Notes: generated by a model not told the origin, from the letters alone. Shown: positions 25,919 to 34,839, counted from the stretch's first letter. The stretch is 53,530 bases of DNA from Sphingomonadales bacterium (GCA_027485735.1 JAIXQM010000134.1:1-53530); one strand, 5' to 3'. Made by a program: numbers and translations.

Positions 25919-27184
25919 ATGGCCACATCGCTTCACGTGCCGGGCTTTGCCCATGGCCAGAACGGCAGCGCTGCCGAAACCGATCCGGCCACGCTGAGCC
26001 TGATGCAGGGCGCGCCGGTGCCGGCCGACAAACAGGTGCGCTGGACCGATGGGTCGATGTGGCGCTTCCCGCAGCAACGCTGGGCGTTTTCGCACATGCG
26101 TGAACTTGTGCCGACGGTGAACATCGCGTGCGAAGGGGCTGTGAGTGTGCTGCCGGCGGCGCTGCGCGATGATCTGGATGATGTGAAGCTGACCAGCCTG
26201 GACGGGGTGAGCATGACATGGCGGGAATCGCTGGCGGCGACCTACACCGATGCGATCCTCGTGATGAAGGATGGCGTGGTGGTGTATGAACGCCACTTCG
26301 GCGCCACCATGCCCGCGACGCAGCACATATTGTTTTCCGTCACGAAAAGCTTCGTCGGCACCATCGCCGAAATGCTGATCGAGGAAGGCAAGATCAAGCC
26401 GGATGTGAAGGCAGAGGCGTATGTGTCTGAACTGGCTGGCTCTGGCCTGGTCGATGCGACGGTGCGCGAGATTTTGGACATGCGCACAGGCCTGGCTTTC
26501 TCCGAAGATTATGTGCCGGGCCAGACCGGCCTGACCGATGTGCAGCGCATGAGCATTTCAGCCGGCTGGGTGCCGCGTCCGGCGGATTATGCCGGGCCAG
26601 ATGGCAATTTCGCCTTTACCGCCAGCCTGGGCAAGAACGCAGCGCACGGGGGTGATTTCGTCTATCGCACCCCCAACACCAGCGCCCTGCAGTGGATCAT
26701 CGAACGCGTGGCGGGCCAATCGCTGGCCGCCCAGATCCAGGCGCGATTCTGGGCACCGATGGGCATGGATCATGATGCGGCGCTGGGCTTGGACCGGCTG
26801 GGCACGGCCTTTGGCGGCGGCGGGTTGATGGCGTCGTTGCGCGATATCGCCCGCATTGGCGATATGATGCGGCTGGGCGGGCGCTATAATGGCAAGCAAA
26901 TCGTGCCGGCCGCCGTGGTAGAGCGCATCTTTGCCGGCGGCGATCCGGCCGCGTTTGTCGCCTGCCAATACATCGGCAACCTGGATGGTAATTATGGCAG
27001 CCAATGGTGGCACCGCGCCGGCGGCCAATTGATGGCGATGGGCGTTCACGGGCAGGGCATTTATGTCGATCGCGGCGCCGGCGTGGTGATCGCCCGGCTG
27101 GGTAGCCACCCGGTGGCGAGCAACCGCGGCAATGCCGCGGTGACCACGCCGGCCTATGATGCCATCGTGGCTGCGCTTCAATAG
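25919..27184 (+). CDS. Serine hydrolase of the beta-lactamase (class C) fold
   Basis: 421 residues from ATG 25919, preceded by GGGGAGGG. The catalytic SxxK is S140-V-T-K143 in HILFSVTKSFVG. The second motif is probably the Tyr in FVYRTPNTSALQW (YxN type), and a C-terminal HGQGIYVDR replaces the KTG box. This is the pattern of carboxylesterase EstB-type and 6-aminohexanoate-dimer hydrolase-type proteins. No signal peptide is evident, which argues against a periplasmic beta-lactamase. It overlaps the next, convergent gene by 7 bp. The substrate is unknown. Confidence 0.88.
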   Translation: MATSLHVPGFAHGQNGSAAETDPATLSLMQGAPVPADKQVRWTDGSMWRFPQQRWAFSHMRELVPTVNIACEGAVSVLPAALRDDLDDVKLTSLDGVSMTWRESLAATYTDAILVMKDGVVVYERHFGATMPATQHILFSVTKSFVGTIAEMLIEEGKIKPDVKAEAYVSELAGSGLVDATVREILDMRTGLAFSEDYVPGQTGLTDVQRMSISAGWVPRPADYAGPDGNFAFTASLGKNAAHGGDFVYRTPNTSALQWIIERVAGQSLAAQIQARFWAPMGMDHDAALGLDRLGTAFGGGGLMASLRDIARIGDMMRLGGRYNGKQIVPAAVVERIFAGGDPAAFVACQYIGNLDGNYGSQWWHRAGGQLMAMGVHGQGIYVDRGAGVVIARLGSHPVASNRGNAAVTTPAYDAIVAALQ

Positions 27185-27747
27185 GCGCTGCTCACCAACC
27201 GCATCGCGCCGGGTTCCATGGCGGTGAGCGCGCGGGCGGCGATGCGCGGCACGTCGGTTGAAGGCAGGGCCAGCAGTTCCTCGGCAACGCGGCTGGCCTG
27301 CGTGCAGAAACGGCGGCGATCGGGCACGCTGGAAAAGCCATTGTAAAGCCGGGTCATCGCCACATCATGGCGCGCCTGGCCGGCCGTACCGTGCTGCTGG
27401 CGATAACGGGCCTGTTCGGTGGAATAGACTTCATTCAACAGGTTACGGTGGGTTTTGAGGATGCGGTTGTAATCATCGCGCAGGGCCTGGCTGTCGCACA
27501 GCAGCGCCGCGACATTGAGCCCGCCGCGCAAGGCCCATACCACTTCGGCGCTGGCCACCACATTGTCAGGCACCAGCCGGGTGATGGCGGCAGGCTCGAT
27601 GGCCTGCACCGGCGCGGCCGGCACCATCGCCACCGGGCGGGGCGGCCCTTCGCTGGTGCTGCACGCCGCCAGGCCCATCATCGCCAGCACGCTGGCTGCA
27701 CGTGTCCCCCGCGCTGGCAGTGCCGCCAGCGCCTTGATCCCCTTCAT
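27178..27747 (-). CDS. Putative lipoprotein of unknown function
   Basis: 189 residues. The N-terminal basic/hydrophobic stretch ends in the lipobox GLAAC with Cys29, so it is probably lipidated and anchored to the inner or outer membrane. The rest is helical (NVAALLCDSQALRDDYNRIL, EVYSTEQARYRQQHG). No family is recognised. It converges with the serine hydrolase and overlaps its last 7 bp. The HAD gene ends 84 bp upstream. Confidence 0.7.
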   Translation of the reverse strand: MKGIKALAALPARGTRAASVLAMMGLAACSTSEGPPRPVAMVPAAPVQAIEPAAITRLVPDNVVASAEVVWALRGGLNVAALLCDSQALRDDYNRILKTHRNLLNEVYSTEQARYRQQHGTAGQARHDVAMTRLYNGFSSVPDRRRFCTQASRVAEELLALPSTDVPRIAARALTAMEPGAMRLVSSAY

Positions 27748-27831
27748 GATTCCTTCTCCCGGTATCGTGATCTTGCCTGGTGCCGATAAAGCCGAGGCCG
27801 GCTTTCACCAGCCTGAACGGCCCTGGCTGCG

Positions 27832-28494
27832 TCAGCCCGTCGCAGCCAGCCAGCGGCTCACCTGGTGCAGATCATCGGCCATGGCCAGCAGGCGCGGCGT
27901 GATTTCGGGCGTGGCGGGCAACAGATCGGGCACCATGATCACGGGCACACCGGCCATGTGCGCAGCGATGATGCCATTGTAGCTGTCTTCCAGTGCCAGC
28001 GCGGCGCCGGGCGCGATGCCTAGGCGGGCGGCGGCGGTGCGATAGGGTTCGGGATGTGGCTTGCCGTTGGCAACGTCGTCGCAGCCAACGATGGTGGCAA
28101 ACCCATCCAGCAGCCCGGCATGGCCCAGATGCGCGCGTGCCAGCGCCTGTTCGGACGAGGTGACAACGGCGGCCGGGATGCCGGCGGCATTCACCTGCGC
28201 CAGCAGCGCGGCCGCGCCCGGCTTCAGCGGCCGGATCGGCCCCCATTCGCTGCGGATGCGCTGCCGCACCTCGGCGCGCATCACATCATAATCCAGCTCT
28301 GTACCAAAGCGCCCCTGCATGATGGCCCGGCTCGCCGGTTCCGGCCGGCCGATCAGTTCGGCATAATCGGCGCCGCTCATCATGAAGCCAAGATCGGCCA
28401 TCACCGCGATCATGGCATCACGGATCAGTCGTTCGGTGTCGAGCAGCAGGCCGTCCATATCGAAGAGGACGGCCGCCGGGCGGGCGTTGATCAT
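27832..28494 (-). CDS. HAD-superfamily phosphatase (beta-phosphoglucomutase/phosphoglycolate-phosphatase-like)
   Basis: 220 residues. Motif I is LFDMDGLLLDTE with the nucleophile Asp12 and acid/base Asp14. Motif II is VVTSS. The catalytic Lys is in ANGKPHPEPY, and motif IV is ALEDSYNG. A helical cap domain lies between motifs I and II, so this is subfamily IA. It is probably a small-metabolite phosphatase. Start ATG 28494, 10 bp after the fumarase stop, so it shares the fumarase transcript. Confidence 0.9.
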   Translation of the reverse strand: MINARPAAVLFDMDGLLLDTERLIRDAMIAVMADLGFMMSGADYAELIGRPEPASRAIMQGRFGTELDYDVMRAEVRQRIRSEWGPIRPLKPGAAALLAQVNAAGIPAAVVTSSEQALARAHLGHAGLLDGFATIVGCDDVANGKPHPEPYRTAAARLGIAPGAALALEDSYNGIIAAHMAGVPVIMVPDLLPATPEITPRLLAMADDLHQVSRWLAATG

Positions 28495-28504
28495 TTTTGG
28501 ACCG

Positions 28505-30019
28505 TCAGGTCGGCTGTTTGGCGCGGGCAATGCGGGCTTTCCAATCGGTCGGGCCAGTCTGGTGGACGCTGGTGCCTTCGGAATCGACCGCAACAGTCAC
28601 CGGCATGTCCTTGACTTCAAATTCGTAAATCGCTTCCATGCCCAGATCCTCGAAGGCCACGACGCGGCTGGCCTTGATCGCCTTGGCCACCAGATAGGCG
28701 GCGCCGCCCACCGCCATCAGATAGGCGGCCTTGTGGCGCTTGATAGCCTCGATGCCCATCGGCCCACGTTCGGCCTTGCCGATCATGGCGATCAGGCCGG
28801 TCTGCGCCAGCATCACCTCGGTGAACTTGTCCATTCGCGTTGCCGTGGTCGGGCCGGCGGGGCCGACCACTTCATCGCCCACCGGATCGACCGGGCCGAC
28901 ATAATAGATGACGCGATTGGTGAAATCGACCGGCAGGGCCTCGCCGCGGGCCAGCATGTCCACCATGCGCTTGTGGGCGGCATCGCGGCCGGTGAGCATC
29001 TTGCCATTCAGCAGCAGCCGGTCGCCGGGCTGCCAGCTCGCGACTTCAGCCGGGGTGAGCGTATCGAGATTGACCGGTTTCGACGCCTTGTCCGGCGTCC
29101 AGTGCACCTGCGGCCACTCGGCCAGGTTGGGCTGTTCCAGATAGGCCGGGCCATTGCCGGTGAGGGTGAAGTGCGCGTGGCGGGTGGCGGCGCAATTGGG
29201 GATCATGGCAATCGGTTTCGATGCGGCGTGGGTTGGCGTGTCGAGGATCTTCACATCCAGGATGGTGGAAAGCCCGCCCAGCCCCTGCGCGCCGATGCCG
29301 AGATCGTTGACCGCGTCATACAGTTCGATGCGCAGTTCCTCGATCGACGATTTCGGCCCACGCTCCTTCAATTCGGCCATGTCGATCGGTTCCATCAGCG
29401 ATTCCTTGGCCAGGATCATCGCCTTTTCCGCCGAACCGCCGATGCCGATGCCCAGCATGCCCGGCGGGCACCAGCCGGCACCCATCAACGGCACGGTGTT
29501 CACCACCCAATCGCGGATCGAATCGCTGGGGTTGAGCATGGCGAACTTGGCCTTGTTCTCGCTGCCGCCGCCCTTGGCCGAAACAATGATCTCGACATGG
29601 TCACCGGGCACCAGTTCGATGTGAACCACGGCGGGCGTGTTGTCGCGGGTGTTCACCCTTGTGAAGGCCGGATCGGCGACGATGGAGGCGCGCAGCTTGT
29701 TTTCCGGGTGGAGATAGGCGCGGCGCACGCCTTCGTTCACCATTTCCTGAACGGTTTTCGTGGCTTGCCAGCGGACGTTCATGCCAACTTTCACGAAGGC
29801 GACCACAATGCCGGTATCCTGGCAGATCGGGCGATGGCCTTCGGCGCACATGCGGCTGTTGGTGAGGATCTGGGCGATGGCATCCTTGGCGGCCGGCGAT
29901 TCTTCGGCCTCATAGGCACGGCCCAGGGCACGGATATAATCCATCGGGTGGAAATAGCTGATGTGCTGCAGCGCATCGGCCACGGAGGTGATGACATCCT
30001 CTTCGCGGATAACGGTCAT
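28505..30019 (-). CDS. fumA: Fumarate hydratase, class I (iron-sulfur)
   Basis: 504 residues with the two parts of class I fumarase in one chain. Candidate [4Fe-4S] ligands are Cys66 in RPICQDTG, Cys in IPNCAATRH and Cys in GAGWCPPGMLG. The C-terminal beta domain has the typical GPTTATRMDKF. It interconverts fumarate and malate in the TCA cycle and is oxygen-sensitive, unlike class II FumC. First gene of a two-gene unit with the HAD phosphatase. The symbol is by function; fumA versus fumB cannot be told apart. Confidence 0.95.
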   Translation of the reverse strand: MTVIREEDVITSVADALQHISYFHPMDYIRALGRAYEAEESPAAKDAIAQILTNSRMCAEGHRPICQDTGIVVAFVKVGMNVRWQATKTVQEMVNEGVRRAYLHPENKLRASIVADPAFTRVNTRDNTPAVVHIELVPGDHVEIIVSAKGGGSENKAKFAMLNPSDSIRDWVVNTVPLMGAGWCPPGMLGIGIGGSAEKAMILAKESLMEPIDMAELKERGPKSSIEELRIELYDAVNDLGIGAQGLGGLSTILDVKILDTPTHAASKPIAMIPNCAATRHAHFTLTGNGPAYLEQPNLAEWPQVHWTPDKASKPVNLDTLTPAEVASWQPGDRLLLNGKMLTGRDAAHKRMVDMLARGEALPVDFTNRVIYYVGPVDPVGDEVVGPAGPTTATRMDKFTEVMLAQTGLIAMIGKAERGPMGIEAIKRHKAAYLMAVGGAAYLVAKAIKASRVVAFEDLGMEAIYEFEVKDMPVTVAVDSEGTSVHQTGPTDWKARIARAKQPT

Positions 30020-30448
30020 GGGGCAAATCCTGTTGCGTTTTGGTCACGTGTTGATGGGGAAACGATAGGCGGCGGTGGCTTTCGCGTCTAGTTTGCCGCA
30101 GCGGGCGCTTCCCGGATTGTTGCAGCAATCTTGCACAAGCCCTTGAGGAAACGAATCTCGCTGGCGTGGACAGGGCGGTGGCCTGTGGATGAATCGTTGC
30201 CGATTCAACCGGTTCGGATGGCGTTTCGGGCCGTCAAGCAAACAATGGGGCTTGCGCCGCGATTCATCTGTGGCACTATCAATAGCGTATCGGGACCAGC
30301 CAGACACAATTGGTGGTGGTTCCGGGCGGGGGACTCCCGGGCGGCAGGGCGAGCCAGCCTGTGGATATCGGGGACAAGTGTTGCTGCGGCAAAGAAGGCG
30401 CGTGACCCCGATTTGTTCCCCTCGTATGATTGAGGGGCAAGAGTAGAC
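30020..30448 (+). promoter_or_regulatory. 429-bp divergent region upstream of nrdA with DnaA-box-like sites
   Basis: No convincing gene. Two near-matches (8 of 9) to the DnaA box in the TGTGGATAA orientation lie at 30184-30192 (TGTGGATGA) and 30361-30369 (TGTGGATAT). E. coli nrdAB is known to be controlled by DnaA boxes, so the match is suggestive. I found no clear pair of NrdR boxes. The region also has to hold the fumarase promoter on the other strand. Confidence 0.4.
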
Positions 30449-32416
30449 ATGAGCGAGTTTCGCATGACAGACAGCAGCGCCGGTTTGACCACAGCTGATC
30501 ACACCACCGACTCCGCCGATGCCGGCGCCGCGCTGGCCGCGAGCATGGCGGCTGGCGTGCTGGCGCAGGCCTCTGCGGCGGCGGCAGTCACCACGCGGCC
30601 GGGCAGTAGCGAAGTCCTGCCGTGGCGATTCCCGGTAACGGTGGATCGCAGCCGCGACGCGCTGCTCACTGATTTCGGCAAAGATACGCTGGACGACCGT
30701 TATCTGCTGCCGGGCGAATCCTATCAGGATCTTTTTGCCCGCGTGGCGGCCGCCTATTCCGACAACGCCGAACATGCCCAGCGCATCTATGACTACATCA
30801 GCCGGCTGTGGTTCATGCCGGCGACTCCGGTGCTGTCTAACGGTGGCACCGGGCGCGGCCTGCCGATCAGCTGCTATCTGAACAGCGTATCTGACAGCCT
30901 GGATGGCATCGTTGGCACCTGGAACGAGAATGTGTGGCTGGCCTCACGCGGCGGCGGCATCGGCACCTATTGGGGCAATGTGCGCGGCATCGGCGAGCCG
31001 GTCGGCCTCAACGGCAAGACCAGCGGCATCATCCCGTTCGTGCGGGTGATGGACAGCCTTACGCTCGCCATCAGTCAGGGTTCCCTGCGCCGTGGTTCGG
31101 CGGCGGTCTATCTCGACGTGTCGCACCCGGAGATCGAGGAGTTCCTCGAAATCCGCAAGCCGTCGGGCGATTTCAACCGCAAGGCGCTGAACCTGCACCA
31201 TGGCGTGCTGATCACCGACAAGTTCATGGAGGCGGTGCGCGACGGCGACAAGTTCGATCTGGTCAGCCCGAAGACTGGCGAGAAGCGCGCCGAAGTCGAT
31301 GCCCGCGCGCTGTTCACCAAGCTGGTGGAAACACGGCTGGCCACCGGCGAGCCCTACATCATCTTCATCGATGAAGTGAACCGCACCATGCCCAAGCACC
31401 AGCGTGATCTGGGGCTGAAGGTGTCGACGTCGAACCTGTGTTCCGAAATCACCCTGCCCACCGGGCCGGACCATCTGGGCAATGATCGCACCGCGGTGTG
31501 CTGCCTGTCGTCGCTGAATATCGAAACTTGGGACCAGTGGCACGACCAGCCGCAGTTCATCGAGGATTGCATGCGCTTCCTCGACAATGTGCTGCAGGAT
31601 TATATTGATCGGTCCGAACCGGCGATGGCGCGGGCCGCCTATGCGGCCATGCGCGAACGTTCGGTGGGCCTGGGTGTGATGGGCCTGCACAGCTTCTTCC
31701 AGGCGCGCGGCCTGCCGTTCGAAAGCGCGCTGGCCAAGAGCTGGAACAAGAAGATCTTCAAGCATATCCGCGCCCAGGTCGATCAGGCATCGATGAACTT
31801 GGCGGTTGAACGCGGGCCGTGCCCAGACGCTGCCGACATGGGCGTGATGGAGCGGTTCAGCTGCAAGATGGCGATCGCGCCGACGGCCAGCATTTCCATC
31901 ATCTGCGGCGGCACTTCGGCCTGCGTCGAGCCGATCCCGGCCAACGTCTATACCCACAAGACGCTTTCGGGCAGCTTTGTCGTCAAGAACCCCTATCTTG
32001 AGAAGTTGCTGATTTCCAAGGCGAAGAACAGCGACGCGGTGTGGAATTCGATGCTGGAACACGGCGGTTCGGTGCAGCATCTTGAGTTCCTGACTCCCGA
32101 TGAAAAGGCCACATATCGGACCGCCTTCGAGATCGACCAGCGCTGGCTGATCGAGCTGTCGGCCGATCGCACGCCGTTCATCGATCAGGCGCAATCGCTG
32201 AACCTGTTCATCCCGGCCGATGTCGAAAAGTGGGACCTGCTGATGCTCCACTATCGCGCCTGGGAACTGGGCATCAAATCGCTTTATTATCTGCGTTCGA
32301 TGAGTGTACAGCGGGCTGGGTTCGCTGGCGGCGGCGTTGAAGCCGACAACACGAGCGAAGCCCCGGTCATCCAAGTCGAGCGGCGTGATTACGACGAGTG
32401 TATCGCTTGTCAGTGA
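30449..32416 (+). CDS. nrdA: Class Ia ribonucleoside-diphosphate reductase, large subunit
   Basis: 655 residues. It converts ribonucleotides to deoxyribonucleotides with NrdB. Active-site cysteines are visible: Cys in LPISCYLNS, the thiyl Cys in TSNLCSEI and Cys in AVCCLSSLN. The C-terminal redox pair is Cys651/Cys654 (DECIACQ). The N-terminus is a low-complexity Ala/Asp/Ser/Thr-rich stretch followed directly by the catalytic domain (LPWRFPVTVDRS). The ~90-residue ATP-cone that controls overall activity is absent. nrdB follows after an unusually long 452-bp gap. Confidence 0.96.
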   Translation: MSEFRMTDSSAGLTTADHTTDSADAGAALAASMAAGVLAQASAAAAVTTRPGSSEVLPWRFPVTVDRSRDALLTDFGKDTLDDRYLLPGESYQDLFARVAAAYSDNAEHAQRIYDYISRLWFMPATPVLSNGGTGRGLPISCYLNSVSDSLDGIVGTWNENVWLASRGGGIGTYWGNVRGIGEPVGLNGKTSGIIPFVRVMDSLTLAISQGSLRRGSAAVYLDVSHPEIEEFLEIRKPSGDFNRKALNLHHGVLITDKFMEAVRDGDKFDLVSPKTGEKRAEVDARALFTKLVETRLATGEPYIIFIDEVNRTMPKHQRDLGLKVSTSNLCSEITLPTGPDHLGNDRTAVCCLSSLNIETWDQWHDQPQFIEDCMRFLDNVLQDYIDRSEPAMARAAYAAMRERSVGLGVMGLHSFFQARGLPFESALAKSWNKKIFKHIRAQVDQASMNLAVERGPCPDAADMGVMERFSCKMAIAPTASISIICGGTSACVEPIPANVYTHKTLSGSFVVKNPYLEKLLISKAKNSDAVWNSMLEHGGSVQHLEFLTPDEKATYRTAFEIDQRWLIELSADRTPFIDQAQSLNLFIPADVEKWDLLMLHYRAWELGIKSLYYLRSMSVQRAGFAGGGVEADNTSEAPVIQVERRDYDECIACQ

Positions 32417-32458
32417 AGCGTTTCAGCTTGCCCTGCCATACCGCGGGGCGATCCACCG

Positions 32459-32476
32459 GCCGGGATGCTTCCCGGC
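32459..32476 (+). repeat. Hairpin 1 between nrdA and nrdB
   Basis: GCCGGG and CCCGGC around ATGCTT: a 6-bp perfect stem, 42 bases after the nrdA stop. Flanking bases extend pairing imperfectly. Confidence 0.55.
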
Positions 32477-32484
32477 TGGACGGT

Positions 32485-32532
32485 GAGGGGGTCGTGGCGA
32501 TGCATTCCACGACGTGTGGCCACGACCCCCTC
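32485..32532 (+). repeat. Hairpin 2 between nrdA and nrdB (14-bp perfect stem)
   Basis: GAGGGGGTCGTGGC at 32485-32498 pairs perfectly with GCCACGACCCCCTC at 32519-32532 across a 20-nt loop. The loop contains a further CACGACGTG palindrome. Confidence 0.75.
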
Positions 32533-32672
32533 CCAACCGTAGGCCAAATGGTTGTTCAAGCCGGGGCCGTTGTTGCGAGTGGGCGTGCCTTCGGCGGGAT
32601 GCGTATCGCCTCCAGTGGATGTTCGACGGTGCCGATGGGTGTCGCGGCGCTGCAGGCAAAGTTCTCGTGTTC

Positions 32673-32707
32673 CACGGCTGGTGCGGGTGCAAGGCGCACC
32701 AGCCGTG
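32673..32707 (+). repeat. Hairpin 3 between nrdA and nrdB (13-bp perfect stem)
   Basis: CACGGCTGGTGCG at 32673-32685 pairs perfectly with CGCACCAGCCGTG at 32695-32707 across a 9-nt loop (GGTGCAAGG). Confidence 0.75.
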
Positions 32708-32774
32708 CAACATTGTCCTCGCTTTCGCAGGCGTTCCGGGCCGACCCACTGATGGTCCGGAGGCAAGCGAAGGG

Positions 32775-32810
32775 CGGGTGCAGGGGTTTGGCCCTTGTCC
32801 GCCGAAGGCC
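32775..32810 (-). repeat. Dispersed REP-like palindromic repeat, copy 5 (degenerate)
   Basis: GGGTGCAGGGGTTTGGCCCTTG, then TCCGCCGAAGGCC. It keeps the outer motifs of copies 3 and 4, but the inner stem has mismatches. Confidence 0.6.
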
Positions 32811-32868
32811 TAGTTTTTCCCCCAGTAATCCAGTTGTTTCTTCAATCATTAGTGAAGGATTTTGAACC

Positions 32869-33921
32869 ATGCCGTTGCTTCAGGCATCCAAGTCGTACAA
32901 GCCCTTTGAATATCCTTGGGCATATGACTTCTGGAAACGTCAACAACAGATCCACTGGATGCCGGAAGAGGTGCCGTTGGGTGAGGATTGCCGTGACTGG
33001 GCGCAGAAGCTGACCGATCACGAGCGCAACCTGCTCACCCAGATCTTCCGTTTCTTCACGCAGGCCGATGTCGAGGTGCAGGATTGCTACCACGACAAAT
33101 ATGGCAGCGTGTTCAAGCCGACAGAAGTCAAGATGATGCTGACGTCGTTCTCCAACATGGAAACGATCCACATCGCCGCCTATAGCCACCTGCTCGATAC
33201 GATCGGCATGCCCGAAAGCGAGTACAGCGCCTTCCTCAACTATAAGGAAATGCGCGACAAGCATGATTACATGAGCACGTTCGGCGTGAGCAATAACGAG
33301 GATATTGCCAAGACGCTGGCGATGTTCGGCGGCTTCACCGAAGGTCTGCAGCTGTTCGCTTCGTTCGCGATGCTGATGAACTTCCCGCGCTTCAACAAGA
33401 TGAAGGGCATGGGCCAGATCGTTTCGTGGAGCGTGCGCGATGAATCGCTGCACTGCGAAGGCATCGTGAAGCTGTTCCACGCTTTCTGTGCCGAAACCGG
33501 CGTGCTCAACAGCCGAATCCGCGACGATATCGCCGATGTGTGCCAGCGTACCGTGCGCCTGGAAGATGCGTTCATCGATCTTGCCTTCGAACAGGGCCCG
33601 GTTTCCGGCATGGCGCCCAAGGATATCAAGCGCTACGTCCGTTACATCGCCGATTGGCGCCTGAAGCAGCTCGGCCTGCAGCCGATCTATATGATCGAGG
33701 AACACCCGCTGCCGTGGCTGACGCCGCTGCTCAATGGGGTGGAGCACGCCAACTTCTTCGAAGCCCGCTCGACCGAGTATAGCAAGGCCGCGACCAAGGG
33801 CGACTGGAACGAAGTGTGGAACGCCTTTGACAGCCGCAAGGCCGCCAAGATTGCCAGCGAAACCCAGCCGGCCAACACCGATGACGCCCAGGGCGGGCTG
33901 CTCGGAGTGGCCGCGGAGTAA
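32869..33921 (+). CDS. nrdB: Class Ia ribonucleoside-diphosphate reductase, small subunit
   Basis: 350 residues. The di-iron ligands fit the family spacing: Asp67, Glu98 and His101 (METIHIAAY), Glu158 (GGFTEGL), Glu192 and His195 (DESLHCE). The radical-bearing Tyr is Tyr105, four residues after His101. No ATP-cone is fused here either. ATG 32869 follows GAAGGA at close range. A strong terminator lies 28 bp after the stop. Confidence 0.96.
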   Translation: MPLLQASKSYKPFEYPWAYDFWKRQQQIHWMPEEVPLGEDCRDWAQKLTDHERNLLTQIFRFFTQADVEVQDCYHDKYGSVFKPTEVKMMLTSFSNMETIHIAAYSHLLDTIGMPESEYSAFLNYKEMRDKHDYMSTFGVSNNEDIAKTLAMFGGFTEGLQLFASFAMLMNFPRFNKMKGMGQIVSWSVRDESLHCEGIVKLFHAFCAETGVLNSRIRDDIADVCQRTVRLEDAFIDLAFEQGPVSGMAPKDIKRYVRYIADWRLKQLGLQPIYMIEEHPLPWLTPLLNGVEHANFFEARSTEYSKAATKGDWNEVWNAFDSRKAAKIASETQPANTDDAQGGLLGVAAE

Positions 33922-33948
33922 GCGCTGGATTTACCACCTGATCGAACA

Positions 33949-33986
33949 AGCGGCGCGCCGGCCCTCGGCGCGCCGCTTTTCTTTGT
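33949..33986 (+). terminator. Rho-independent terminator after nrdB
   Basis: A perfect 12-bp GC-rich stem AGCGGCGCGCCG / CGGCGCGCCGCT around GCCCT, followed by TTTTCTTTG. Confidence 0.88.
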
Positions 33987-34083
33987 GGGTCGGTGCGCCC
34001 GCTGCAGCGAAGTTGGCCCCAGCAGTGCTGTGGATGCTGGCCTACGCCAGCATGGCGACGGCTTTTTTGCGAGGGACGCTCCT

Positions 34084-34123
34084 AACAAACGGGTGCAGGG
34101 ACGATACCCTGCCTGCCGGAGGC
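34084..34123 (-). repeat. Dispersed REP-like palindromic repeat, copy 4
   Basis: AACAAACGGGTGCAGGG, then ACGATA, then CCCTGCCTGCCGGAGGC. Same orientation and nearly the same sequence as copy 3. It lies between convergent nrdB and the S24 regulator. Confidence 0.8.
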
Positions 34124-34161
34124 CCAATTCTTCCTATCTCAGGAAAGGAATTTGCCTGCGA

Positions 34162-34839
34162 TCAAGTCAGTTTGCGCCCCACCCAGACGACGCGTCCGAT
34201 GATGTGGATGGCGCTGGGGTCGCAGTCGGGCCAGCTGGGGTATGCGTCGTTGTCGGAGTGGATGGTGAGACGGCGGCTGGCGGGGTTGAGGGAGAGGCGT
34301 TTGACGAGGAGGGCATCGTCGACGCGCAGCACGTAGATGCCGTCGCGCGCAGCGGACTGGTCGTGGGTGTCGATGAGGATCTGATCGCCGTGAGCGAGGG
34401 TAGGTAGCATTGAATCGCCTTCGACGGAGAGGATGGCGAGGGCTTCGGGGGGAGATTGGGCGAGATCGCGGACAAAGCCGGCTTGAAAGGCGATGCGGGC
34501 CGTTGGGGCTTCGGCGTCGGGCAATGACCCTGGTCCTGCAGACGCGCGGACCTGATATTGCGGGATCAGCACATAATCATCGGCAGCGCGGGCGAGGCCG
34601 GGGCGTGGCAGAATGGCGCGCCCTTCCTCTGTCGGGCCGCCGAGCAGATGTTCGGCGATACCGAAGTGGCTGGCCAGGATGCGGCGATCGGACTCCGACA
34701 GGCGGCGCGGCACGCCGCGCTTGATGAATTGCTGAACATAACTGGCATTCCGGCCGAGCAGGCGTGACAGCGAGGCATAATCCTCGCCACGCGATGCGAT
34801 CAGCGCGTCCAGCCGTGTCCGGATGGCGGTGCTGTCCAT
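34162..34839 (-). CDS. LexA/CI-like S24-peptidase transcriptional regulator
   Basis: 225 residues. The N-terminal helix-turn-helix (YASLSRLLGRNASYVQQFIK, 21-40) is joined to a C-terminal S24 peptidase domain. That domain has the Ser-Lys dyad Ser143 (EGDSM) and Lys180 (LLVKRL), 37 residues apart as in LexA. An Ala-Gly pair at 101-102 is the likely self-cleavage site. Such proteins repress DNA until RecA-triggered cleavage. The HTH is of the phage CI type rather than canonical LexA, so this is probably an additional SOS-type switch. It diverges from two small genes across 152 bp. Confidence 0.87.
   Translation of the reverse strand: MDSTAIRTRLDALIASRGEDYASLSRLLGRNASYVQQFIKRGVPRRLSESDRRILASHFGIAEHLLGGPTEEGRAILPRPGLARAADDYVLIPQYQVRASAGPGSLPDAEAPTARIAFQAGFVRDLAQSPPEALAILSVEGDSMLPTLAHGDQILIDTHDQSAARDGIYVLRVDDALLVKRLSLNPASRRLTIHSDNDAYPSWPDCDPSAIHIIGRVVWVGRKLT

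Larger units (their letters stand above)
32417..32868 (+). promoter_or_regulatory. 452-bp nrdA-nrdB gap with three hairpins and a repeat
   Basis: No gene is visible. In order it holds hairpins at 32459, 32485 and 32673, then degenerate repeat copy 5 (32775). Next come CTAGTTTTTCCC and an AT-richer leader into nrdB. None of the hairpins carries a T-run, so they look more like RNA processing, stability or attenuation elements than plain terminators. Confidence 0.6.

Noticed and set aside
28382-30091. Large plus-strand frame opposite fumarase and the HAD gene
   Set aside because: The minus-strand frames carry complete, conserved active sites; the plus frame is a mirror with no family match.
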